Source of the DNA: Pseudomonas fulva 12-X
Lineage (GTDB): Bacteria > Pseudomonadota > Gammaproteobacteria > Pseudomonadales > Pseudomonadaceae
Direction: 5' to 3'
DNA: 64,000 bases
Assembly: GCF_000213805.1 (NCBI RefSeq)
Contig: NC_015556.1
Coordinates: forward strand, 4,789,001 to 4,853,000
Part shown: positions 51,404 to 60,456 of the stretch, in pieces
Position numbering within the stretch: position 1 is the stretch's first letter
How the letters are laid out: each line of letters starts with the position of its first letter
Notes under the pieces: generated by a model
Told to the model about the DNA's origin: nothing
The model's input: only the letters and a program-made list of their open reading frames with translations
The model's database searches: none
Made by a program: the position numbers and the translations under genes

Positions 51404-53014
51404 TCATGCCCGCTCGTACTGCCAGCCCTGGGCCGTCCACTCCAGGCGATCGGTGATGGCCAATGCCTCGATGAATGCGACGTCGTGGGAGACCACGATC
51501 AGCGCCCCGCGGTAGTCGCGCAGCATGGCTTCGACGGCCAACAGCGAGTCGAGGTCGATGTGGTTGTCGGGCTCGTCGAGCAGCAGCAGAGGCGCGCTCG
51601 GCTCACTGTCGATCACCCCGGCAAGCGCCAGCTTGAGGCGCTCACCGCCGCTGAGCTGGCGGCACGGCAGCACGGCACGCCGGGCATCGAGCCCCAGGTG
51701 AACCAGTCGCGTACGGGCGAGCGCCTCGGGCAGCCCAGGGCTGCAGCGACGCAGGTGATCCAGCGCCGCCTCATCGCCCGGCAGGCAGGAAAGCTGCTGA
51801 TCCAGATAGGCCAGCGGCACCTCGACCCGGCACTCGCCGGCAACAGCGGCCAGCCGCCCGGCAAGCATCGCCAGCAGGCTCGACTTGCCACAACCGTTAG
51901 GCCCGCTGATGGCCAGCCGGCGCGGGCCGAACAGCTCGATGTCCGGCAAGACGGCCCCTGAGTAGGGCGCCCGCACGCCCCGCAGGCTGAGCACCCGCTT
52001 GCCCTCGGCCAGACCGCCAGCCTTGCCGTGCAGTTGAATGGCGTGGCCTTCGTGCACCCGCTGCGCCGCATCGCGCACGGCGTCGTCGAGGTCGCGGCTG
52101 ACCGCTTGCAGGCGCTGCTGCAACCGGCCGGCGCTGGCCTCGCTGCGACCCTTCTGGCGATCCAGCAGAATCTGCGCCTGGTTGGCATGCCGTGCATCTC
52201 GGCTTGCGCTGGCGGTGCGGCGCTGCTGGCGTTGCTGCTGGGCCTGCAGTTCACGCTCGCCGCGTTTGCGTTCGCTACGGGCATGCGCCAGGGCCTGCTG
52301 GGCGGCTTGCTCATCGCGCTGTCGCGCCTCGCGGTAAAAACCATAGTTGCCGCCATACGCGCGCAGCCCGAGAGGCGACAATTCGACGATGCGCTGCATG
52401 CCCTCCAGCAGTTCGCGATCATGGCTGATCACCACCAGCCCACCCGGCCACTGCTGCAGGCGCTGATAGAGGCGCAGCCGGCTGGCCCGATCCAGGTGGT
52501 TGCTGGGTTCGTCGAGAATCAGCAGGTCGGCATCGCCCAGAAACGCGCCGAGCAGCGCCACCCGCGTACGCTCACCTCCGCTGAGCTGGGCGGCCGGGTC
52601 GTGCAACGCGAGATGCGCCAAGCCGTCATCCTGCAGCGCCAGATGCAAGTGCTCGGCGATATCCCAGCGACCTTCGAGCAGCTCGATATCGTTGTCCCCC
52701 ATGCGCCCGTCGGTCACCCGAAACAGCGCATCGTAAGGTGCCGCGAAGCCCATCAGGTCGACGACGCGAGTGGTGTCGTCCACGTCGATTGCCTGGGGTA
52801 GATAGGCGAGCCGGGCCTGCCGCACGATGCGCCCGGCGCTTGGCTGCAAGAGGCCAGCGGGCAGCCGACCGAGCACGCTCTTGCCGGCACCGTTGCGCCC
52901 CACCAGGCCGGTGTGGCGGGCATCGAAGGTTTCGCTCAGCTCATCGAACAGTGGCTGGCCATCGGGGAAATGAAAGGACACGCGCTCGAGCGCGATAACA
53001 GGCGAGTTCGTCAT
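51404..53014 (-). CDS. ABC-F family ATP-binding protein
   Basis: A 536-residue soluble protein with two ABC ATPase domains and no membrane segment. Walker A motifs are GRNGAGKS (39-46) and GPNGCGKSS; signatures are LSGGERTRVALL and LSGGERLKLALAG; Walker B regions are LILDEPSNHLD and LLLDEPDNHID. The linker between the domains is long, basic and Gln/Arg-rich (RKRGERELQAQQQRQQRR), as expected for ABC-F proteins that enter the ribosome. Substrate and drug range are unknown. The ATG at 53014 has GGAG 8 bases upstream. Confidence 0.88.
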   Translation of the reverse strand: MTNSPVIALERVSFHFPDGQPLFDELSETFDARHTGLVGRNGAGKSVLGRLPAGLLQPSAGRIVRQARLAYLPQAIDVDDTTRVVDLMGFAAPYDALFRVTDGRMGDNDIELLEGRWDIAEHLHLALQDDGLAHLALHDPAAQLSGGERTRVALLGAFLGDADLLILDEPSNHLDRASRLRLYQRLQQWPGGLVVISHDRELLEGMQRIVELSPLGLRAYGGNYGFYREARQRDEQAAQQALAHARSERKRGERELQAQQQRQQRRTASASRDARHANQAQILLDRQKGRSEASAGRLQQRLQAVSRDLDDAVRDAAQRVHEGHAIQLHGKAGGLAEGKRVLSLRGVRAPYSGAVLPDIELFGPRRLAISGPNGCGKSSLLAMLAGRLAAVAGECRVEVPLAYLDQQLSCLPGDEAALDHLRRCSPGLPEALARTRLVHLGLDARRAVLPCRQLSGGERLKLALAGVIDSEPSAPLLLLDEPDNHIDLDSLLAVEAMLRDYRGALIVVSHDVAFIEALAITDRLEWTAQGWQYERA

Positions 53015-53209
53015 GAATGACTCCAGGCAATGCCGTGAAAACGCGCGGCACAAGGCCACGGCGGACGATCACAGGTCGTGCGTACACGACGGCATTACTG
53101 GCGCATTGGACGAAACTCCGGCGGGGGATGGACGGTTAGGCTAAACCCAAGGTCAGGCCGGGGCAACCGAGGCGACCTGTAAAAACCGAAAAGGCGCTGA
53201 AGGTAGGCC

Positions 53210-53258
53210 GTAAGATGGGTGGAACCCATCGGCAATTGATGGGTTTCACCCATCCTAC
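53210..53258. repeat. Inverted repeat with GATGGGT modules
   Basis: GTAAGATGGGTGGAACCCATC (left arm, 53210-53230) and a complementary right arm at 53238-53258, differing at about two positions. Each arm also contains a small internal palindrome (GATGGGT/ACCCATC). Its type resembles the GTAGGGTGGGT repeats at 11.9 kb. Confidence 0.6.
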
Positions 53259-53272
53259 AGGCTGATGGGCGC

Positions 53273-53542
53273 TCAGCCCCAACCAAAGCCAAGCAGCGTA
53301 AGCGGGAACATAAGGACACCGACGAGACGAGGGAACACGGCGCCCAGCGCGGCGCAGACGACCGCCCCCGAAAGCGCCGAGCCTCCCCAGATCAGCAGGC
53401 TCACAGGTTCCGTAGTAATCACCATGCAAGTCAGCAGGCCAATCCATAGCCCTCCCATTGCACCGCACAGCGCGGCAAACCAGCGATCCTTTCGAGTGAT
53501 CGGCTGACGCCACCAGGCGGCGATTTTTCGTACAGCATCCAT
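53273..53542 (-). CDS. Small membrane protein downstream of cobN
   Basis: An 89-residue protein with a basic N-terminus (VRKIAAWWRQPITRKDRW) and two or three hydrophobic segments (FAALCGAMGGLWIGLLTCMVI, LLIWGGSALSGAVVCAALGAVF, LVGVLMFPLTLLGFGWG). The family is not recognised. The ATG at 53542 has AGGAG upstream and stands 32 bases after the cobN stop on the same strand, so it is probably the last gene of the riboswitch-controlled cobW-cobN operon. A link to cobalt or cobalamin handling is possible but unproved. Confidence 0.7.
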   Translation of the reverse strand: MDAVRKIAAWWRQPITRKDRWFAALCGAMGGLWIGLLTCMVITTEPVSLLIWGGSALSGAVVCAALGAVFPRLVGVLMFPLTLLGFGWG

Positions 53543-53574
53543 GTGTAGACTCCTTTGCCTGACGGCCAATTTGA

Positions 53575-56500
53575 TCAGGACTCTTCGCTATCGAGCAGCA
53601 GGTTTTCCAAGGCCTCGCGGTATTCGCCCGGCTCCTGCCACAGGCCGCGCTGCTGGGCTTCGAGCAGACGTTCGATGATGTCCTGCAGGGCGCCGGGGTT
53701 GTGCTGCTGGATGAAGTCGCGGGTGTCTCTGTCCATCAGGTAGGCGTCGGTGAGCAGGGCGTACTGGTGGTCGTCGACCAGCTCGCTGGTGGCGTCGAAG
53801 GCGAACAGGTAGTCGATGGTCGCGGCCAGTTCGAAGGCGCCCTTGTAGCCATGGCGCTTCATGCCCTCGATCCACTTCGGGTTGGCCGCACGGGCGCGTA
53901 CCACGCGGGCCAGTTCCTGCTTGAGGGTACGGATGCGCGGCGTGTCGGGCTGGCTGTTGTCGCCGAAGTAGCTAGCCGCCTTGCCCCCGCGCAAGGTTTC
54001 CACTGCCGCCAGCATGCCACCCTGGAACTGGTAGTAATCGTTGGAATCGAGGATGTCGTGCTCGCGATTGTCCTGGTTGTGCAGCACCGCCTGCATGCGC
54101 TCCAGGCGCTCGGCGAACTGCTCGCGCGCCGGTGCGCCCTCGACGCCCTTGCCGTAGGCGTAGCCGCCCCAATTCAGGTACACCTCGGCAAGATCCGCAC
54201 GGTTTTCCCACAGGCGCTCTTCGATGGCGTTCTGCACGCCGGCCCCGTAGGCACCCGGCTTGGAGCCGAAAATACGCCAGCCGGCCTGGCGCCGCGCCTG
54301 GTGTTCGTCCAACCCGCCGTCTTGCAGCGCCAGCGCTTCTTCCCAGACCCGGGCGGACAACGGATTCATGTCCGGTGCCTCGTCCAGATCGGCAACCGCC
54401 TGCACGGCGTCATCGAACAAGCGGATCAGGTTGGCGAAGGCATCGCGGAAGAAGCCGGACACCCGCAGGGTCACGTCCACCCGCGGGCGACCGAGCTGCT
54501 CCAGCGGCAGCACCTCGAAACGCTCTACCCGCTGGCTACCGGCCTGCCACACCGGGCGCACGCCCATCAGCGCCATGGCTTGGGCGATATCGTCACCGCC
54601 GGTGCGCATGGTCGCAGTGCCCCACACTGACAGGCCGAGCTGGCGCAGGTGGTCGCCTTCGTCCTGCAGGTGGCGTTCGAGCAGGCGGTCGGCGGCCTGC
54701 ACACCGAGGCGCCAGGCGGTGGGCGTGGGCAGGTTGCGCACGTCCACGGAGTAGAAGTTGCGCCCGGTGGGCAACACGTCGAGCCGCCCCCGGCTTGGCG
54801 CGCCACTGGGGCCGGAGGGCACGAAACGGCCTTCGAGCGCGCTGAGCAGGCCGTGCATCTCGGCGTCACCGCAGGCGTCCAGCAGCGGAGCGATATGGCT
54901 GCGCAGGCTGTCCAGCACCACGGCACTGCTTGATCCTACGGATTCGAAATCCGTTCCTTCAATCAGCTGTAATCCGAGCAGCTCAAGCCGTTCGCGGGTG
55001 TCACCCACCGTGCGCCAGGGCTCGTCGCCCAGGTTCACCAGCACTTCCGGCCGTGGGCCGGCCCAGGGCGCCGCCATGTCGCAATCGAGGGGATCAAAAT
55101 CGAGTGCCAGGTCGCTGGCCAGGGCGCGCAGCAGGCTGGCATTGCCGCCCTGCCCGTCGCCACGTGGAATGCGCAGCAGCGCCAGTAGCGTGTCGCGGCG
55201 CAACTGCCCGGCCGGCGACTCGCCGAACACGTGCAGGCCATCGCGGATCTGTGATTCCTTGAGGTCGCACAGGTAGGCATCGAGCTGCGGCAGCCAGCTG
55301 GCGGGATCATCGTTCAGCTGCAGGCCCAGTTCGCGATCCAGGCTGGCCTCGCGCACCTTCTGCAGGATCTCGCCACGCAGCTCGCTGGCGCGGCGCAGGT
55401 CGAGCTGGCTGGCGTCGTAATACTCGTCGGCCAGGCGCTCCAGATCGCGCAGCGGGCCGTAGCTTTCGGCGCGGGTCAGCGGAGGCATCAGGTGGTCGAT
55501 GATCACCGCCTGGGTGCGGCGCTTGGCCTGGGCGCCTTCGCCGGGGTCGTTGACGATGAACGGGTAGATGTTCGGCAGCGCGCCGAGAATGGCCGTTGGC
55601 CAGCAGCTTTCGGAAAGCCCGACGCTCTTGCCCGGCAGCCACTCCAGGTTGCCGTGCTTGCCGACATGGATCACCGCGTTGGCCCCGTAAACGTGGCGCA
55701 TCCAGAAATAGAAGGCCAGGTAGCCGTGGGGCGGCACCAGATCCGGGTCGTGGTAGACCGCAGCGGCGTCGACCTGATAGCCCCGTGCCGGCTGGATGCC
55801 GACGAAGGTCAGGCCAAAACGCAGGCCGGCGATCATCAGCCGCCCCTCACGGAACATCGGGTCGCTTTCCGGCGAGCCCCAGCGCTCCAGTACCGCCTGG
55901 CGATTGGCCTCGGGTAGGGCCGAAAAGCAGCGCTGGTAGTCGTCCAGCGCCAGGCTCTGGGCGCAAGGCCGCAGGTCGAGATTGTCGAGGTCGTTGGTCA
56001 CGCCGCCGAGCAGTTGGTGGATCAGCGCGGTGCCGCTGTCCGGCAGGCCCTCGACCGGATAGCCCTGGCTTTTCAAGGCTCGCAGGATATTCAGCGCCGC
56101 TGCCGGCGTATCCAGACCGACCCCGTTGCCGATGCGGCCATCGCGGGTCGGGTAGTTGGCGAGCACCAGGGCAATGCGCTTATCCACAGTTGGCAGGCGC
56201 TGCAGGTCGGCCTGACGACGTGCCAGTTCGGCGACGAAATCCATGCCAGGCAGGTGCGCGCGGTAACAGACCACGTCGCTCTGGCTACGCTCGCTGCGCC
56301 AGGCCAGGCCCTTGAAGCTGATCGGTCGGGTGATCAGCCGGCCATCCAGCTCCGGCAGCGCGATATGCATGGCCAGGTCGCGAGGGCCGAGGCCCTGGGC
56401 GTTGCCTTGCCACTGCTCTTCGCTGTCCAGGGCGCAAAGCGCCTGCAGCACCGGCACGTCGCGGCGGAACGGACGCGCCTGGGGCGACTCCGGGTTGGAC

Positions 56501-57309
56501 TGGGCGAAACCGGTGGTGTTGAGAATCACGCTGGCGCCCGCTTCGTCGAGCCAATCCTCCACCTGCGCCAGGCAGGCCGCCTCCTTGAGGCTAGCCACGG
56601 CGATGGGTAACGGGTTGAGGCCCTGGGCCTGCAGGCGCTGGCAGAAGGTGTCGACGAAGGCGGTGTTGGCCGCCTGCACATGGGTGCGATAGAACAGCAA
56701 GGCAGCCACCGGTGCATCCGCTTGCCAGTCGCCGCGCCAGTCCTGCAGCGAGGCGTTGCCGATACGCGGGTGGTAAAGGCCGACCCGCGGCAGGGCTTGC
56801 GGCGGCTGCCAGCCGTAGTCACGGCCCAGGTAATGATCGGCGATGCACCGGAAGAACTGCCGCGCGTTATCCACGCCGCCCTGACGCAGGTACTGCCAGA
56901 GCCGCTCGGCATCCACGGCGGCCACGTTACCCAGCCCGGTCAGCTCGGGATCGGGGCTGTCGTCGCCGGGCACCAGGATCAGCGTCTTGCCCTGCCCCGC
57001 CAGTTCCACCAGGCGCTGAATGCCGTAGCGCCAGTAACTGACGCCGCCGTGCACGGAAATCAGGATGACCTTGGCGTGCCTGAGCACCTGCTCGACGTAG
57101 AAATCCACCGAGGCGTTGTTGCTCAGCTGCGCCGGGCTGGCCAGGCGCAGGCTTGGATAATCCTCGGGCAAATGCCGGGCGACCTCGGCCAACAGCGACA
57201 GGTGCGAATCCCCCGTGCACAGCACCACCAGCTCGGCGGGCGTCTGGCCGAGGTCGGCGATGCTGTCGGCCGGCAGCGACTGGCCGGGCTGGGTACGCAG
57301 CAGGTGCAT
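53575..57309 (-). CDS. cobN: Cobaltochelatase subunit CobN
   Basis: Large subunit (1244 residues, the normal size) of the aerobic, ATP-dependent cobaltochelatase that inserts Co(II) into hydrogenobyrinate a,c-diamide. Conserved segments seen are RPISFKGLAWRSERSQSDVV, LANYPTRDGRIGNGVGLDTP, YWMRHVYGANAVIHVGKHGNLEWLPGK with its metal-binding His residues, and YLNWGGYAYGKG and SNDYYQFQGGM near the C-terminus. It begins 12 bases after cobW and is under the same minus-strand cobalamin riboswitch. Its ATPase helpers are most likely the ChlI-like and VWA proteins encoded 5 kb away. Confidence 0.95.
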   Translation of the reverse strand: MHLLRTQPGQSLPADSIADLGQTPAELVVLCTGDSHLSLLAEVARHLPEDYPSLRLASPAQLSNNASVDFYVEQVLRHAKVILISVHGGVSYWRYGIQRLVELAGQGKTLILVPGDDSPDPELTGLGNVAAVDAERLWQYLRQGGVDNARQFFRCIADHYLGRDYGWQPPQALPRVGLYHPRIGNASLQDWRGDWQADAPVAALLFYRTHVQAANTAFVDTFCQRLQAQGLNPLPIAVASLKEAACLAQVEDWLDEAGASVILNTTGFAQSNPESPQARPFRRDVPVLQALCALDSEEQWQGNAQGLGPRDLAMHIALPELDGRLITRPISFKGLAWRSERSQSDVVCYRAHLPGMDFVAELARRQADLQRLPTVDKRIALVLANYPTRDGRIGNGVGLDTPAAALNILRALKSQGYPVEGLPDSGTALIHQLLGGVTNDLDNLDLRPCAQSLALDDYQRCFSALPEANRQAVLERWGSPESDPMFREGRLMIAGLRFGLTFVGIQPARGYQVDAAAVYHDPDLVPPHGYLAFYFWMRHVYGANAVIHVGKHGNLEWLPGKSVGLSESCWPTAILGALPNIYPFIVNDPGEGAQAKRRTQAVIIDHLMPPLTRAESYGPLRDLERLADEYYDASQLDLRRASELRGEILQKVREASLDRELGLQLNDDPASWLPQLDAYLCDLKESQIRDGLHVFGESPAGQLRRDTLLALLRIPRGDGQGGNASLLRALASDLALDFDPLDCDMAAPWAGPRPEVLVNLGDEPWRTVGDTRERLELLGLQLIEGTDFESVGSSSAVVLDSLRSHIAPLLDACGDAEMHGLLSALEGRFVPSGPSGAPSRGRLDVLPTGRNFYSVDVRNLPTPTAWRLGVQAADRLLERHLQDEGDHLRQLGLSVWGTATMRTGGDDIAQAMALMGVRPVWQAGSQRVERFEVLPLEQLGRPRVDVTLRVSGFFRDAFANLIRLFDDAVQAVADLDEAPDMNPLSARVWEEALALQDGGLDEHQARRQAGWRIFGSKPGAYGAGVQNAIEERLWENRADLAEVYLNWGGYAYGKGVEGAPAREQFAERLERMQAVLHNQDNREHDILDSNDYYQFQGGMLAAVETLRGGKAASYFGDNSQPDTPRIRTLKQELARVVRARAANPKWIEGMKRHGYKGAFELAATIDYLFAFDATSELVDDHQYALLTDAYLMDRDTRDFIQQHNPGALQDIIERLLEAQQRGLWQEPGEYREALENLLLDSEES

Positions 57310-57321
57310 GATGGCCGCCGG

Positions 57322-58371
57322 TTACGCCAGCGCTGCTTTCAGCTCGGCGGCGATGGCGGTGTGATCCAGCTCCTGGCCGATCACGATCAGGCGGGTCACT
57401 CGGGCTTCGTCTGTTTTCCAGGCGCGGTCGAAATGCTTGTCGAACCGCTGGCCGACGCCTTGCAGCAACAGGCGCATGGGTTTGTTCGGCACGGCGACGA
57501 AGCCTTTCACGCGCAGAATGCCGTGTTTGCCGACCACCTCCTTCAGCGCAGCGAGCAGGCGCGCCTCGTCCGCTTCCGGTAGTTCCACGTGGAACGAGTC
57601 GAATTCATCATGATCGTGATCGTCGTCTTCATCGTCGTGGTGGGTGCGGCGGCCCTCGATGTGCAACTCGGTCTCGCTGTTCAGGCCCAGCAGCACATTG
57701 AGCGGCAGCGAGCCGCCATGGGCCTCGACCACCTTGACCGCCGGCGGCAGCTCCTCGGCCACTTCGGCGCGCACGGCATCCAGCGCCTCGGCATCGAGCA
57801 AGTCGGCCTTGTTGAGGATAACCAGGTCGGCGCTGGCCAACTGGTCGGCGAACAGTTCGTGCAGCGGCGACTCGTGGTCGAGATTGGGGTCGAGCTTGCG
57901 CTGGGCATCGACCTGATCCGGGAAGGCGGCGAAGGTGCCAGCAGCGACGGCCGGGCTGTCGACCACTGTGATCACCGCATCGACGGTGCAGGCATTACGG
58001 ATTTCCGGCCAGTTGAAGGCCTGCACCAGTGGCTTGGGCAGGGCCAGGCCGCTGGTTTCGATGAGGATATGGTCGAGGTCGCCGCGACGCTCCACCAGCT
58101 CGCGCATCACCGGGAAGAACTCTTCCTGCACGGTGCAGCACAGGCAACCGTTGGCCAGTTCGAACACCCGGCCATTGGCTTCTTCCTCGGTGCAGCCGAT
58201 GGAGCACTGCTTGAGGATCTCGCCGTCGATACCCAGCTCGCCGAATTCGTTGACGATCACCGCGATGCGCCGACCCTCGGCGTTTTCCAGCATGTGGCGC
58301 AGCAAGGTGGTCTTACCGGCACCGAGAAAGCCGGTGACGATGGTGACGGGAAGTTTGGCGAGCGTTTTCAT
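57322..58371 (-). CDS. cobW: Cobalamin-associated metal-binding GTPase CobW
   Basis: A 349-residue G3E-family GTPase. The P-loop is GFLGAGKTT (14-22), the conserved metal motif is NGCLCC (Cys76, 78, 79), the switch region is ETSGLALPKPL and the base motif is NKAD. An acidic and His-rich loop (HHDDEDDDHDHDEFDSFHVE) precedes the C-terminal CobW_C domain. CobW loads cobalt for the chelatase. The ATG at 58371 begins at MKTLAKLPVT; an upstream in-frame start would add 22 residues before the P-loop and has no ribosome site. It is the first gene after the minus-strand cobalamin riboswitch. Confidence 0.92.
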   Translation of the reverse strand: MKTLAKLPVTIVTGFLGAGKTTLLRHMLENAEGRRIAVIVNEFGELGIDGEILKQCSIGCTEEEANGRVFELANGCLCCTVQEEFFPVMRELVERRGDLDHILIETSGLALPKPLVQAFNWPEIRNACTVDAVITVVDSPAVAAGTFAAFPDQVDAQRKLDPNLDHESPLHELFADQLASADLVILNKADLLDAEALDAVRAEVAEELPPAVKVVEAHGGSLPLNVLLGLNSETELHIEGRRTHHDDEDDDHDHDEFDSFHVELPEADEARLLAALKEVVGKHGILRVKGFVAVPNKPMRLLLQGVGQRFDKHFDRAWKTDEARVTRLIVIGQELDHTAIAAELKAALA

Positions 58372-58487
58372 GGTGGCCCCTGGCGTCTGCAGAAACGGCG
58401 AGCGGGCGATAGGATGGCAGGCACGAGCAGGGCTCACGCGAAGGCATCACCGGATCACCCCGCCCGGTTGTCGAAAGCGTTATCGAG

Positions 58488-58662
58488 GCAGGTCTCCTGG
58501 CTGGCAGGTCATGGCGCGCGGCCGGCCTTCCCGGTCTCCCAGTGGCGATTGGCGACGCACTCGCTGCTTACAGTTGCGGGGGCAGCCACGGTTTGCCGTG
58601 TTCCCTCTTAGCTCCATGGCAACCATGGAGAACCTCGAAGACCGCAAGGCTACGCAGCCCCC
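58488..58662 (-). promoter_or_regulatory. Cobalamin riboswitch controlling cobW-cobN
   Basis: Read on the minus strand this region shows the B12-riboswitch landmarks in order: GGGAACACGGCAAACCGTG, CTGCCCCCGCAACTGTAAGC, GCCACTGGGAGACCGGGAAGG and, at the 3' side, GCCAGGAGACCTGCC. The last element ends about 116 bases before the cobW ATG. Binding of adenosylcobalamin should switch off expression of cobW, cobN and the small gene behind them. Confidence 0.9.
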
Positions 58663-58737
58663 GCGATACGGTCAATCGCGGCGCGACCTGCAACATGTTG
58701 ACGCACTTGCCGCTTCGTGGTGTTCTTGGCCCGTTGT

Positions 58738-58915
58738 TTCAGGTGTCTCACGCCGCGGTGCGTGAGGTGAAACGGGAAGCCGGTTCGAGTCCGGCGCTGC
58801 CCCCGCAACGGTAAGCGAATGCCAGGATCGTTTTGGCCACTGTGCGCACGCATGGGAAGGCCGATCCCCATCGCCGCAAGGTGATCATCGCGAGCCCGGA
58901 GACCGGCCTGGATCC
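58738..58915 (+). promoter_or_regulatory. Cobalamin riboswitch controlling cbtBA-cobE-cobM
   Basis: On the plus strand: a 5' stem CTCACGCCGCGGTGCGTGAG, GGGAAGCCGGT, CTGCCCCCGCAACGGTAAGC, the B12-box-like GCCACTGTGC...ATGGGAAGGC, and the 3' GCCCGGAGACCGGCC. It ends about 105 bases before cbtB. It faces away from the minus-strand riboswitch about 75 bases to its left, so one short region controls both halves of the cobalamin cluster. Confidence 0.9.
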
Positions 58916-59020
58916 TCTGTTTGGCAACCCGCGGTGGGCGGGCACGCGCCGATCGCTGCCTGCCTGTGCGGGCTGTCTCGCCGTGTCCTGCTGTGCCGTT
59001 TACCCCTGAGGTCTACGATC

Positions 59021-59206
59021 ATGTCCAGCAGCGTCATTTCCACCTCCAGCGTTTCCACATTGCCCCTGTCACAGCGCATCCTGCTTGCTTTTGGCAGCTG
59101 CGTGCTGGGCGCCGTGCTGATTTTCTTCGCCGGCTTCTCCCACGTCGAAGCCCTGCACAACGCCGCCCACGACACCCGGCACAGCGCCGCGTTTCCGTGC
59201 CACTGA
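59021..59206 (+). CDS. cbtB: CbtB-type cobalt transporter subunit
   Basis: A 61-residue membrane protein with a single hydrophobic segment (RILLAFGSCVLGAVLIFFAGF) and a His-rich C-terminus (SHVEALHNAAHDTRHSAAFPCH) that fits metal binding. This is the CbtB pattern of the cobalt uptake systems found behind cobalamin riboswitches. It lies 10 bases upstream of cbtA. GAGG precedes the ATG. Confidence 0.9.
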   Translation: MSSSVISTSSVSTLPLSQRILLAFGSCVLGAVLIFFAGFSHVEALHNAAHDTRHSAAFPCH

Positions 59207-59216
59207 GGGCTTGCTG

Positions 59217-59927
59217 ATGATCAAGCGTATCGCCCAGACCGCCGGCTTCGCCGGCCTGCTCGCCGCCATCGTGCTGACCTTGCTGCAGAGCCTATGGGTC
59301 ACCCCGCTGATCCTCCAGGCGGAAGGCTTCGAGGTCGCAGAGCCGGCAGTTATCGAACACAGCCATGACGCCACCGCAGCCCACGACCATGGCGCGAGCG
59401 GCCACAGCCACGACGGCGAAGCCTGGGCGCCCGAAGACGGCTGGCAGCGGCTGTTATCCACAGGCCTGAGCAATCTGGTCGTCGCCGTTGGCTTCGCGCT
59501 GATGCTCGCCGGCCTGTTCACCCTGCGCGCCCCGGAAAAAACCTGGCAGGGCCTGCTCTGGGGTCTGGCCGGATTCGCCACCTTTGTCCTGGCGCCCGCC
59601 AGCGGCTTGCCGCCGGAGCTGCCGGGCACTGCCGCAGCGGAACTGTTGCTGCGCCAGTACTGGTGGATCGGCGCGGCTGCTTCGACCGCTGCGGGCCTGG
59701 CGCTGCTGGCGTTCGGCGGCAACTGGATGCTGCGCATTCTCGGTGTGGCGATTCTCGCCCTGCCCCACCTGCTCGGTGCGCCGCAGCCCGACGTGCATGA
59801 AAGCCTGGCGCCCGAGGCGCTGGAGCATGAGTTCATCCTCGCCTCGCTGCTGACCAACGCGGCGTTCTGGGTGGCACTGGGTCTGGCTGCCGCCTGGTTT
59901 CACGGCCGTGGGCGCCAGCAACAATGA
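59217..59927 (+). CDS. cbtA: CbtA-type cobalt transporter subunit
   Basis: A 236-residue protein with five to six membrane segments. A His-rich loop after the first segment (EHSHDATAAHDHGASGHSHDG) is likely to bind cobalt, and the segment LGAPQPDVHESLAPEALEHEF is typical of CbtA. It should import Co(II) together with CbtB. The ATG at 59217 follows GAGGGC; a TTG two codons upstream is less likely. Its stop overlaps the cobE start (ATGA). Confidence 0.9.
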   Translation: MIKRIAQTAGFAGLLAAIVLTLLQSLWVTPLILQAEGFEVAEPAVIEHSHDATAAHDHGASGHSHDGEAWAPEDGWQRLLSTGLSNLVVAVGFALMLAGLFTLRAPEKTWQGLLWGLAGFATFVLAPASGLPPELPGTAAAELLLRQYWWIGAAASTAAGLALLAFGGNWMLRILGVAILALPHLLGAPQPDVHESLAPEALEHEFILASLLTNAAFWVALGLAAAWFHGRGRQQQ

Positions 59928-60331
59928 GTGAGCGGCCTGTTCTCGTCGCTGGCCTGGGTTGTCGGCGCGAGTGCTCGCTCGAAGAGTTGCTGAGCCTTCT
60001 CGACAACACCCTGGCTGAACATGGCTCGAGCACTCCCGAGCTGACGGCCCTGGCGAGCAGCGACCACAAGGCGAGCGAGCCAGGCCTGCTACAGATGGCC
60101 GCGCACCTGAACCTGCCGATCCACTTCCTGCCCGCCGAGGTGCTGGCGGGTTACCATGGGCGCCTGACCGATACCTCGACCAAGGCGTTGCAGCTGACCG
60201 GCACACCAAGCGTCGCCGAAGCCAGCGCCCTGGCCCTGGTCGAGCAGCTGAGCGACCGCCCCGCTCGCCTGTGGATAACCAAACGCAAGAGCGCCAACGC
60301 AACACTGGCCGTTGCCAGCAGCGATCCGTAG
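59924..60331 (+). CDS. cobE: Cobalamin biosynthesis protein CobE
   Basis: A 135-residue protein homologous to the C-terminal domain of CbiG. The N-terminus VAGLGCRRECSLEELLSLL and the middle ASSDHKASEPGLLQMA, then LPAEVLAG and TGTPSVAEASAL, are the conserved parts. CobE is required for aerobic cobalamin synthesis, possibly for handling intermediates around the ring-contraction and C11-methylation steps. It overlaps cbtA by 4 bases and is followed by cobM. Confidence 0.85.
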   Translation: MSERPVLVAGLGCRRECSLEELLSLLDNTLAEHGSSTPELTALASSDHKASEPGLLQMAAHLNLPIHFLPAEVLAGYHGRLTDTSTKALQLTGTPSVAEASALALVEQLSDRPARLWITKRKSANATLAVASSDP

Positions 60332-60413
60332 ATGTGTCGGGACGCGTAGTGCACGCTTTCTCGATCCACGGCATGGCGATCCCACGCTAACGACCGGATA
60401 AGCCGAACACCAC

Positions 60414-60439
60414 GGTGGAAGAGAGAAGCGTCTTCCACC
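60414..60439 (+). repeat. Hairpin directly before cobM
   Basis: GGTGGAAGA, 8 bases, TCTTCCACC: perfect 9-base arms ending 17 bases before the cobM ATG. It may be a REP-type repeat or a translational control hairpin; no T run follows. Confidence 0.5.
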
Positions 60440-60456
60440 CTACATCCAGGAACCGC

